The position numbers and the translations under genes are program-made. 5,703 nucleotides of DNA from Verrucomicrobiales bacterium (lineage in GTDB: Bacteria; Verrucomicrobiota; Verrucomicrobiia; Limisphaerales; UBA9464): the NCBI GenBank assembly GCA_003445095.1, contig DLVS01000325.1, positions 1 through 5,703 of the forward strand, read 5' to 3'. Shown here piece after piece: positions 1 through 5,703 of this stretch. The notes below the pieces were generated by a model. The model made no database searches, was not told the DNA's origin, and saw only the letters and a program-made list of their open reading frames with translations. Numbering within the stretch: the stretch's first letter is position 1; each line of letters opens with the position of its first letter.

Positions 1-554
1 CGCAAGCCCGCGGCGTCAGTTGCCTCGGCGAAGTGTCCCTCCCCATCGTTGAGCCAGAGCCGGGTGCCGTGGCCGAGCGCGTTGAGCAACAAATCTAAAT
101 CACCGTCTCCGTCGACATCCGCGAAGGTCGTTCCGGTATTATCCGAACCGGCGCCCGTACCGGAGAATTCGCCGCCGGGGAACGCGGTTTCGGTCGCATT
201 CGTAAAGATCCAGCCACCGAGGTTCCGGAAAAGCTTCGGCGTCGTATCGGCTCCACAAAGAAAGACGTCACAACGGCCGTCACCGTCGACGTCCCCCAAC
301 GCTACGCCGGAACCGGACAGCAGATTCCGGTTCGTCAGTGTTCGCGAATCGTCAATTCTGTTGGTAAAGGTGATCCCGACCTCCGCCGCCGCGAGTCGAG
401 TGAATCCCATGCGGCCGGTTCCAGTCGGTTCGACAGATCGGGTTAGAAACCCACTCGCGAGCGAATTCTCCTGGGCCCGAGCCGAAAGGCTCACGAGGGT
501 CAAAACACTCAAAGTCACAACCACGCGCGTGACCAGGTTGGCAAAGCAATTCAT
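1..554 (-). CDS. Secreted FG-GAP/VCBS repeat protein, CRTAC1/UnbV-like (3' end outside window)
   Basis: This is the N-terminal 184 codons of a minus-strand gene that stays open to the window edge. The ATG at 554-552 is followed by a signal peptide: basic residue R10, a hydrophobic stretch at about residues 11-23, and an A-R-A site before Q28. The mature part has two calcium-loop motifs of the FG-GAP/VCBS type, DVDGDGRCD (residues 88-96) and DVDGDGDLD (146-154). Each is followed by the usual pattern of a hydrophobic strand and an 'LF.N' or 'LNDGEGHF' turn. In this family such repeats build beta-propeller blades of exported, calcium-binding proteins whose role is mostly unknown; adhesion or carbohydrate binding is often guessed. 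The start lies inside the stop of the upstream gene (ATGA), so translation is probably coupled. Residues 73-175 align without gaps to 66-168 of that upstream protein, about half identical by eye. An ASPIC/UnbV domain may lie beyond the window but cannot be seen. Confidence 0.88.
   Translation of the reverse strand, partial: MNCFANLVTRVVVTLSVLTLVSLSARAQENSLASGFLTRSVEPTGTGRMGFTRLAAAEVGITFTNRIDDSRTLTNRNLLSGSGVALGDVDGDGRCDVFLCGADTTPKLFRNLGGWIFTNATETAFPGGEFSGTGAGSDNTGTTFADVDGDGDLDLLLNALGHGTRLWLNDGEGHFAEATDAAGL
551..554 (-). other. ATGA stop/start overlap between the two secreted-protein genes
   Basis: Read on the minus strand, bases 554-551 are ATGA. The TGA ends the 1243-residue protein and the ATG begins the downstream paralogue. 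This four-base overlap is the classic arrangement for termination-reinitiation coupling and indicates one mRNA. It supports the chosen ATG for the downstream gene, since a good signal peptide follows directly. Confidence 0.85.
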
Positions 555-3500
555 CGGAGCACGGATACGACGCCTACGGGATTTACCGTGATGACTTTCG
601 CCTTTGGTGGCACGGGCACGATCACCGCGGTGGCGCCGGGCCAGCGAATTTCCAATCCCGTGCGTGCCGCGGAGGCGGTCACCACTCGGCCGGGGCTATC
701 GACACTCAACCATCCCGAGCCCGCTTGGACTTCTTGGAGCGGGCCGGACTCGCCGGTTGTTCGGAGTCGCAATTGGGTCCCCACACCGGTCGGGTTCTCC
801 GGCGGACCTAGCAGTCGAACTTGCAGTCCAGGTTGGCCGCGGGAGTTGGCGAAAAGTCGAGTGGGTCCTGCATTTTGGGTGACGACCAGATCCGGCCGGC
901 CGTCCAAATTGAAGTCTCCCACCGCAGCCGCTCGCGCGTCGTCCCACACTTCAATGCCGCTGGATTCCGCGCGCTCAGGTGCGAATTCCCCTCGCCCGTC
1001 GCCGCGCAGAAGCAATCCACGTCCCGCATCTTGGCGGGCTTCATCGGGCCTCACGGGAAAGAAGTTCTGCGCGAGGAAAATGTCAGTCCGACCGTCCCCG
1101 TCGAAGTCGGCCACCGCCAATCCCGTGACGGGTGCAAACTGGGCTTCACGAGGCAAGGCTCGCCGCTCGAAGTATTCGCCGCGATTGAGGAAGACCGCGG
1201 AGGAAAACCAGTCGGCCTCCACAAGGGACGGTGGCGTCGGAAGCGCAAGCGCGGCGACGACCTCGCCCAAGCTCGCCGATCCGAAGGCAGCCCGGGTCGA
1301 AAATTTTTCGCGCAAGCCAGGAAAAGCCGCGAACAGCACTTCCGCTCGGCGCACAGGCAGCTCACGGTCTCCGACGAAATAGGATTCGAGGATTTCGACC
1401 GACCCGTTGTGATCGAAATCTCCAAAGCGGAGACGACGGCGTTGGGCTGGGTCGGGTTCAGAAGAGGCTAAAGGGGCCCGCGGGGTTGGGAACCAATTCC
1501 AACCTCGATTACCGGCGACGAAATCGAGCCGCCCGTCGGCGTCGAAGTCCCCCACCGCTACTGACGTCCACCAGCCGGACAAATCCTGGAGCGTTTCGGT
1601 GTGGCCTTCGGGACCGTGAACGGCGGCGTTCCATGAAGCCAGATTTCCTCGAGCGTTGCGTAACAATCTCAACGGCCCCCATTCGGTCGCCACCAGCAAA
1701 TCGGGATCACCATCACCATCAAAATCCGCAAACGTAACGCTGTTGACGAGACCCAGCGTTTCGAACGACCGCGCGACGGAAAAGCGGCCTTGGTTTGACT
1801 TAAGTAGAAGAGAAGGGGCGGCCTCCGGATAACGGCCTGCCACGGCGCGTCCGCCGAGGAAGATGTCAAGCTCACCATCGCCGTCCACATCCGCCAGGGC
1901 GAGTGGTCCGACGTTCGCGGCGCGGCCGGCCAGACTTTCTCCGGCGGTACCGCGAGCGAGATCGTATATCCTCAGGGCGCCGCCGTTGGTCCGGCCATCG
2001 CGGTAATTGCTCGAACCCGCCAGCAATGTCTGTCCCACCGCGAGCACCGTAGTCAGATCGCGAAGCACAGGCCTTTGCAGGGGCGCGTTGGTGAATCGAG
2101 TGAACGCATTATCCCGCCATTGAAACACGGCAGGGGTCCCGCCCGCTCCCGTCCCGATAATGAGTTCGTCTGGCGCGATTCCATCGAGGTCTGCCCACGT
2201 GGCACCGGGTGCCGGGTAAGCGACGCTCCAAGGCAAGAGCGGCTGTCGATCCAAATCGTAAAACGGCGTGTCCGTAGAACGGTGGCCGAGTTGTGACGAA
2301 ACGTCTGTGAACAGTGGGATCGGACGGTCGGGTAGTGGAGGCGCCGGCGGCAATCCCGACGCCTCCGTCACTTCGATCAGCGAATTGGGCGGTAGATTCG
2401 AAACGACCGAGAGATTTCCCGACGGCCAACGAACCTCCAACGAGAGTTGGGTCGAATCTCCCGCCGCAAAGACACGCATCGGATCGTCGCTACTTAGATA
2501 CCTGCCACCGGTCATCAACACTTGTGATTGCTCACGGACTGCCCCGCCCAACACCCGCAAGCGAGCCCCGATACCTCGAGTATTGGCGCCCAGCGCTCGG
2601 GCACGAACGGCGATCCGAGGCGCCCCTGTGTCGTTGCGGAGGAGCGTGGGCGGCGCGTTAAGATTGTTCTGAACGACGTCGAGATCACCGTCTCCATCCA
2701 AGTCCGCCAACGCCATTCCATGGGTCACATTTCGAGTGCTCAACCCCCAGGCGGCGGACTCATCGGCGAACGCCAGGTTGCCCTGATTGCGGAAGGCTGC
2801 GTCGGGCGCGTCGAATCTTCGGAACTTCCGGCGCAACTCGAGCAACTCGCGCGGGGACATCCGCCGCTGTCGCTTCAATTCCTCGGCCTGTTGGTTGACG
2901 TCGGCATCCATCATATCCAATTCGTGTCCGTTTGAGACCAGGAGGTCCTCGTAGCCATCCAGATCCACATCGAGGAAGATGGGGCTCCATGACCATTCGC
3001 TCGCCGCCAAGCCAGCGAACCGACCAAGTTCACTGAACGTTCCATCGCCGCGACCCAAAAAGAGTGTGTTCTCGGAAAACTGCGGGCGGTCATCAGGATT
3101 TCCCGGCTCGTGCCGGCTTGGAGGTAAGGAATCGACCTGAAAGTTCCGCTCTTGGTGATTGCGACTCAGCATATCCAACACGAGGAAGTCATCGACGCCG
3201 TCGCGGTTGACGTCCGCCGCATCGGCACCCATCGAAAATGCGGAGGTGTGCCGCAGGGTTCTCATTGGCGCAGACCGAAACCGAGGTGGCCCACCCGGGG
3301 GGGTCTCATTGAGCCAAAATCGATCCGGGGACTCGAAGTCATTGCAGACAAATAAATCCGGGCGCCCGTCCCCGTTCAGGTCGCGAAAAAGTACACTCAA
3401 CCCCCAGTCGTACGGAGGGGCCGCCAGAGTCTCCCCATTGTCGGTCCGAAAGACGCCTCCCGTCCAGTCCACGGGACTGAAGCCTCCTTTGCCGTCATTG

Positions 3501-4282
3501 AGAAAGAACGCGTCCGGCTCGCCATTTTCCTTAACTCCGGCCGGGGTGACGAGGAATCGACCAACCAGGTCGGGTTCGGTGGTGGGGCGTCCGTTGTACG
3601 CGACGACACGCGGCCGGCCGTCTTGATCGCGCACGGTGAATTTCCCCGTTGGATCATCCCGAATTGTGCTGGTGCGGTAATTCGCCACGTACAGGTCGAG
3701 ATCACCGTCTCCGTCGACATCGGCGAAGGCGAGGCTCGTCCCGGCGTGGCCTATGTTGAGCGGAGGCCGACGGGCGGCGAAGAGTCCTTGGCCGTCATTG
3801 AACAGGATGTGCGTGCCCGCACCGACAGTTGTAAACGCCAGGTCCAGGTTATTGTCACCGTCAAGGTCGGCCAGAACTGCCCCACACACGTCGAGGCCGC
3901 CGAGCGAGGTCAGGGTCGGGATCGAGGAGAAGGCCTGTCTGGTGATATTGGTGAACCTCCAGTGGCCTAGATTGAGGAACAACTCACTGCCGCCCGCCGC
4001 GGCGCCGAAGAATAGGTCCGGTCGCCCGTCCCCATTGACGTCACCCAAGGCCACGCCGGAACCGTTTAGAAAGATTTGGTTGGTCAGGTACCGCTCGGGA
4101 AGAACTTGATTCGTTAACCAAATTCCAGCCGTACCCGCTGGTACTAAGGAGAATCCAACGCCTTTCTCGGACGAAGCCACGGATAGTCGCCGAATCATCG
4201 CTCCATCGCCTGATTGAGCCAGGGTTAGCCCGACGAAGGCTAATAGGCCGGCGCTCCGGAACAACCATCTCAACACAGACAC
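551..4282 (-). CDS. Secreted two-module FG-GAP/VCBS repeat protein with two ASPIC/UnbV domains
   Basis: This 1243-residue protein starts at GTG; a GTG at 4276 or TTG at 4273 would also work, and no start codon lies upstream before the in-frame stop at 4369-4367. The signal peptide has R5/R9, a hydrophobic core at residues 10-22 and possible cleavage after A22. Thirteen Asp loops of the DxDxDGxxD kind begin at residues 81, 139, 188, 301, 357, 438, 527, 798, 853, 912, 955, 1059 and 1123. A degenerate one is at 698. ASPIC/UnbV-like domains lie at about 557-637 ('GIGARLRVLGG', 'EVRWPSG') and 1153-1232 ('GVGTQLRLR', 'EIRWPG'), so the protein is two propeller-plus-UnbV halves. The 'MGADAADVNRDG' stretch (351-362) is typical of CRTAC1-like proteins. 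A charged, probably helical insert spans 455-495. The family is exported and calcium-binding, with no established biochemical role. No Shine-Dalgarno sequence is visible. It is the first gene of a unit with the paralogue downstream. Confidence 0.95.
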   Translation of the reverse strand: MSVLRWLFRSAGLLAFVGLTLAQSGDGAMIRRLSVASSEKGVGFSLVPAGTAGIWLTNQVLPERYLTNQIFLNGSGVALGDVNGDGRPDLFFGAAAGGSELFLNLGHWRFTNITRQAFSSIPTLTSLGGLDVCGAVLADLDGDNNLDLAFTTVGAGTHILFNDGQGLFAARRPPLNIGHAGTSLAFADVDGDGDLDLYVANYRTSTIRDDPTGKFTVRDQDGRPRVVAYNGRPTTEPDLVGRFLVTPAGVKENGEPDAFFLNDGKGGFSPVDWTGGVFRTDNGETLAAPPYDWGLSVLFRDLNGDGRPDLFVCNDFESPDRFWLNETPPGGPPRFRSAPMRTLRHTSAFSMGADAADVNRDGVDDFLVLDMLSRNHQERNFQVDSLPPSRHEPGNPDDRPQFSENTLFLGRGDGTFSELGRFAGLAASEWSWSPIFLDVDLDGYEDLLVSNGHELDMMDADVNQQAEELKRQRRMSPRELLELRRKFRRFDAPDAAFRNQGNLAFADESAAWGLSTRNVTHGMALADLDGDGDLDVVQNNLNAPPTLLRNDTGAPRIAVRARALGANTRGIGARLRVLGGAVREQSQVLMTGGRYLSSDDPMRVFAAGDSTQLSLEVRWPSGNLSVVSNLPPNSLIEVTEASGLPPAPPLPDRPIPLFTDVSSQLGHRSTDTPFYDLDRQPLLPWSVAYPAPGATWADLDGIAPDELIIGTGAGGTPAVFQWRDNAFTRFTNAPLQRPVLRDLTTVLAVGQTLLAGSSNYRDGRTNGGALRIYDLARGTAGESLAGRAANVGPLALADVDGDGELDIFLGGRAVAGRYPEAAPSLLLKSNQGRFSVARSFETLGLVNSVTFADFDGDGDPDLLVATEWGPLRLLRNARGNLASWNAAVHGPEGHTETLQDLSGWWTSVAVGDFDADGRLDFVAGNRGWNWFPTPRAPLASSEPDPAQRRRLRFGDFDHNGSVEILESYFVGDRELPVRRAEVLFAAFPGLREKFSTRAAFGSASLGEVVAALALPTPPSLVEADWFSSAVFLNRGEYFERRALPREAQFAPVTGLAVADFDGDGRTDIFLAQNFFPVRPDEARQDAGRGLLLRGDGRGEFAPERAESSGIEVWDDARAAAVGDFNLDGRPDLVVTQNAGPTRLFANSRGQPGLQVRLLGPPENPTGVGTQLRLRTTGESGPLQEVQAGSGWLSVDSPGRVVTASAARTGLEIRWPGATAVIVPVPPKAKVITVNPVGVVSVLR

Positions 4283-4330
4283 AGAGCGAAGATGCTGATG
4301 CCGGGGGAAATCGTCGAGGAGCGGATTCGC

Positions 4331-4354
4331 GCGGAACCGCGGAACCGCGGAACC
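4331..4354. repeat. Three perfect tandem copies of an 8-base unit (GCGGAACC)
   Basis: The unit GCGGAACC occurs three times head to tail at 4331-4338, 4339-4346 and 4347-4354, creating two CCGCGG palindromes at the joints. It sits in the 80-base gap between the divergent GTG start at 4282 and the TetR gene. It could be a short variable-number repeat that changes spacing between the two promoters, or part of a dispersed intergenic repeat. The sequence alone does not say which. Confidence 0.85.
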
Positions 4355-4360
4355 TTGCCG

Positions 4361-4379
4361 CGTTGACTATTCGTCAGCG
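4361..4379. promoter_or_regulatory. Imperfect palindrome over a -35-like box; possible TetR operator
   Basis: CGTTGAC-TATTC-GTCAGCG has 7-base arms with six of seven pairs matching and a 5-base spacer. This length is normal for a TetR-family operator. It contains TTGACT (4363-4368), close to the sigma-70 -35 consensus. Seventeen bases later is AAAACT (4386-4391), a poor -10 matching three of six positions. If that promoter is used, RNA would begin near the GTG codon at 4399, giving a nearly leaderless TetR message under autorepression. In that case the TTG at 4363 would be promoter, not start codon. This is hypothesis only; a palindrome of this quality can arise by chance. Confidence 0.3.
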
Positions 4380-5109
4380 AGACGCAAAACTGCCGCTCGT
4401 GCCCCGCAAGCCCCGTCCGCGCTCGGCGCGCTCATCGGCAAGTCCCCGTCGCCGAGTCCTCGATCCAGCGGCGGCATCGCGTCGTCAAACCGAACGAGAT
4501 CAAGCGCGGACCAAAATCTTGGCCGCGGCGACGTATTTGTTTGCCCATAAAGGAATCGAGAATGTGACGTTTGGCGATGTCGCCCGTCGCGCAAAGTCGA
4601 GCCGACCCTTGGTATATTTCTATTTCCCGGACTTGCGGACATTAGTCCTCGAGGCGTCGCATGTTGCCGCCCGACGTCTACAGGAACGGATGGTCGCCGC
4701 GGTCGGGAGCACCCGGACGGGACTGGACGCGATCTTGGCGTTGGGGCGGAGCTACGTCGCCTATCACGAGGCAGAGCCGGAGAATTTTTTTGTGTGTATG
4801 GTCCCGGTGAATCCCTCCCGCAATGGCAAACGACCGACGGAGCTGGAAGAACGAATCCTGTCCGTGGAACGAGCGATGATGGGGATGGTGGAGGCGGCGG
4901 TGGCGCGAGGCGTGCGCGATGGCTCGGTTCGCCCGGATTTGGGGGAAACTTTGACCGTCGCGATGAGCTTGTGGGCGTTCGTGCAGGGATTGGTCCAGTT
5001 GAGCACTGGGCACCGCGACACTATCGAGCGTTTTTTTGGTTTGGGCCTGGAACGGTTTTTGGATGCTGGATTCAAAACGTTGAGCGCCGCGCTGGCCGCG
5101 CCACGGTAA
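4363..5109 (+). CDS. TetR/AcrR-family transcriptional regulator with long basic N-terminal tail
   Basis: The protein is 248 residues from TTG 4363, or 236 from GTG 4399; neither start has a clear ribosome binding site. A TetR_N-type DNA-binding domain spans about residues 48-95. It has helix 1 'RTKILAAATYLFAHKG', then the helix-turn-helix 'VTFGDVARRAKSSRPLVYFYF' region, ending in the usual 'YFYFPDLRTLVLEA'. The rest (about 100-240) is helical, with a 'VRPDL' stretch and 'WAFVQGLVQL', as in many TetR ligand and dimer domains, but the ligand cannot be inferred. These proteins usually repress divergent or own promoters until a small molecule binds. The gene is divergent from the secreted-protein operon, 80 bases away, and the HisN-like gene follows after 70 bases. 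The first 48 residues are an Arg/Pro/Ser-rich extension, longer than usual. Two runs of seven T occur inside the gene (4785-4791 and 5031-5037). Confidence 0.92.
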   Translation: MTIRQRDAKLPLVPRKPRPRSARSSASPRRRVLDPAAASRRQTERDQARTKILAAATYLFAHKGIENVTFGDVARRAKSSRPLVYFYFPDLRTLVLEASHVAARRLQERMVAAVGSTRTGLDAILALGRSYVAYHEAEPENFFVCMVPVNPSRNGKRPTELEERILSVERAMMGMVEAAVARGVRDGSVRPDLGETLTVAMSLWAFVQGLVQLSTGHRDTIERFFGLGLERFLDAGFKTLSAALAAPR

Positions 5110-5129
5110 ACGTGGTACTTCTCCGCGGT

Positions 5130-5168
5130 CCAATGGCAGGCTCCACAAACCTAGCCTTGGCTAATTGG
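5130..5168 (+). other. Possible imperfect hairpin in the TetR-phosphatase gap
   Basis: CCAAT (5130-5134) can pair with ATTGG (5164-5168), and AGGCT (5138-5142) with AGCCT (5153-5157). The two 5-base stems are separated by an asymmetric internal loop and close on a 10-base loop. There is no T-run after it, so it does not look like an intrinsic terminator. Adjacent near-repeats TTGGCTAA (5157-5164) and TTGGCTTA (5165-5172) overlap its 3' side. This is weak structure in an otherwise featureless 70-base gap. Confidence 0.2.
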
Positions 5169-5179
5169 CTTATACCCAG

Positions 5180-5703
5180 ATGAAGCTCGACCCGTACATC
5201 GCCGCCTTGCACGAGCTGACCGCGCTCAGCTCGCAGGTTATTCTGCGCTACTTTGGCCAAGCCGATGTCGGTGTGGAACAGAAGGCCGATGACACGCCCG
5301 TCACGCTGGCCGATCGAGAAGCCGAGGCCGCGATGCGGCGCTGGCTTGCCCAGAGGTTTCCCAGTCATGGCATTGTGGGTGAGGAACACGGCAATGAACG
5401 GGAAGACGCCGAGTTCGTCTGGGTGCTTGACCCGATCGATGGCACGAAGTCGTTCATTACGGCGGTGCCGTTGTTCACCACGCTGATCGGTTTACTACAC
5501 GAGGGGCGGCCGGTTCTGGGCGCGATTCATCAGCCGGTGCTGCAACAATTGATGATTGGAGACGGGCGCCAGACGACTTTGAATGGGAAGCCGGTCAGGG
5601 TGCGGCCAATGGCACAGCTCGCCCGCGCCACCTTGCTGACGAGTGATCCCTTGTTGCCGGCCCGCCATCGAAATCCCGCCGGCTTCGCCGCGCTCGCCGA
5701 TCG
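5180..5703 (+). CDS. hisN: Inositol-monophosphatase-family phosphatase, likely HisN-type histidinol-phosphatase (3' end outside window)
   Basis: This gene is open from ATG 5180 to the window end, showing 174 codons of a family usually about 260 residues long. Metal-site motifs are present: 'VTLADREAE' with D45, 'GIVGEEHG' with E68, and 'WVLDPIDGTKSF' with D84 and D87, the superfamily signature coordinating catalytic Mg2+. The second Asp motif near the C-terminus falls outside the window. The run 'SFITAVPLFTTLIGLLHEGRPVLGAIHQPV' region (91-120) and 'TLNGKPVRVR' (133-142) resemble HisN proteins, which dephosphorylate L-histidinol phosphate in histidine synthesis in the cytoplasm, more than true inositol phosphatases or CysQ. 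Substrate cannot be fixed from motifs alone. The start follows the TetR gene by 70 bases on the same strand, with no Shine-Dalgarno sequence. No other histidine gene is visible, so function rests on the protein alone. Confidence 0.88.
   Translation, partial: MKLDPYIAALHELTALSSQVILRYFGQADVGVEQKADDTPVTLADREAEAAMRRWLAQRFPSHGIVGEEHGNEREDAEFVWVLDPIDGTKSFITAVPLFTTLIGLLHEGRPVLGAIHQPVLQQLMIGDGRQTTLNGKPVRVRPMAQLARATLLTSDPLLPARHRNPAGFAALAD

Noticed and set aside
49..591. Plus-strand 180-codon open frame near the left edge
   Set aside because: It is antisense to the signal peptide and calcium loops of the truncated secreted protein, and its composition is shadow-like (Pro/Ser/Arg/Val-rich).
588..1471. 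Long plus-strand open frames (264 and 216 codons) opposite the 1243-residue gene
   Set aside because: They read Arg/Ser/Pro-rich low-complexity protein with no recognisable domain. They lie wholly antisense to a protein with clear FG-GAP loops and UnbV motifs, so they are frame shadows common in GC-rich DNA.
99..3721. Recurring GATCACCGTCTCC-like words that look like dispersed or CRISPR-type repeats
   Set aside because: Each copy is the reverse complement of codons for the Asp calcium loops, has irregular spacing, and falls in frame within coding sequence, so the repetition is protein-driven.
4678..5148. Minus-strand 156-codon open frame over the TetR gene
   Set aside because: It is antisense to the well-supported TetR helices, has no recognisable motif, and is His/Arg/Gln-rich as expected from a reversed reading.
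5110..5179. Rho-independent terminator after the TetR gene
   Set aside because: No GC-rich stem followed by a T-run is present; the only potential hairpin is weak and is followed by mixed sequence.
5072..5389. Minus-strand 105-codon open frame at the start of the phosphatase gene
   Set aside because: The opposite strand carries the metal-binding motifs of the phosphatase, so this frame is a shadow.
1..5703. A new defence or mobile-element system
   Set aside because: No nuclease, helicase, transposase, integrase, reverse transcriptase or toxin motif is seen. All four genes fit known families (secreted FG-GAP proteins, TetR regulator, metal-dependent phosphatase).

Overview
The window is a GC-rich bacterial segment with four protein genes and no RNA gene, insertion sequence, CRISPR array or phage gene that I can recognise. 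Two genes are cut by the window edges. The best guess for the organism is a large-genome environmental bacterium such as Verrucomicrobiota, with Planctomycetota or Acidobacteriota as alternatives. The reasons are tandem secreted FG-GAP/ASPIC-UnbV proteins, GTG or TTG starts, and almost no Shine-Dalgarno sequences. This placement is an inference from gene content, not from a marker gene.

Layout: positions 1-4282 are one minus-strand transcription unit. The first gene (551-4282) encodes a 1243-residue predicted secreted protein made of two successive beta-propeller-type halves, each ending in an ASPIC/UnbV domain and carrying many calcium-binding Asp loops. Its stop codon overlaps, as ATGA, the start of a second secreted FG-GAP protein (554-1, incomplete). 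That protein is a paralogue of the first: about half the residues match, without gaps, over the first ~100 mature residues.

Positions 4283-4362 form a divergent intergenic region of only 80 bases. It holds three perfect copies of an 8-base unit. Just beyond it lies an imperfect 19-base palindrome that coincides with a TTGACT -35-like box and with one of two possible starts of the next gene.

Positions 4363-5109 encode a plus-strand TetR-family repressor with an unusually long basic N-terminal tail. After a 70-base gap, a plus-strand gene of the inositol-monophosphatase superfamily, most like HisN-type histidinol-phosphatase, begins at 5180 and runs off the end.

How they may work together: the TetR gene is divergent from the secreted-protein operon and shares a very short upstream region with it. 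Autoregulation and control of that operon is therefore the simplest hypothesis, but nothing in the sequence identifies the ligand or proves the target. The phosphatase looks like a metabolic gene that happens to lie downstream. I see no convincing new defence or mobile system. The most notable points are the tandem, translationally coupled two-module surface proteins and the compact control region between them and the regulator.
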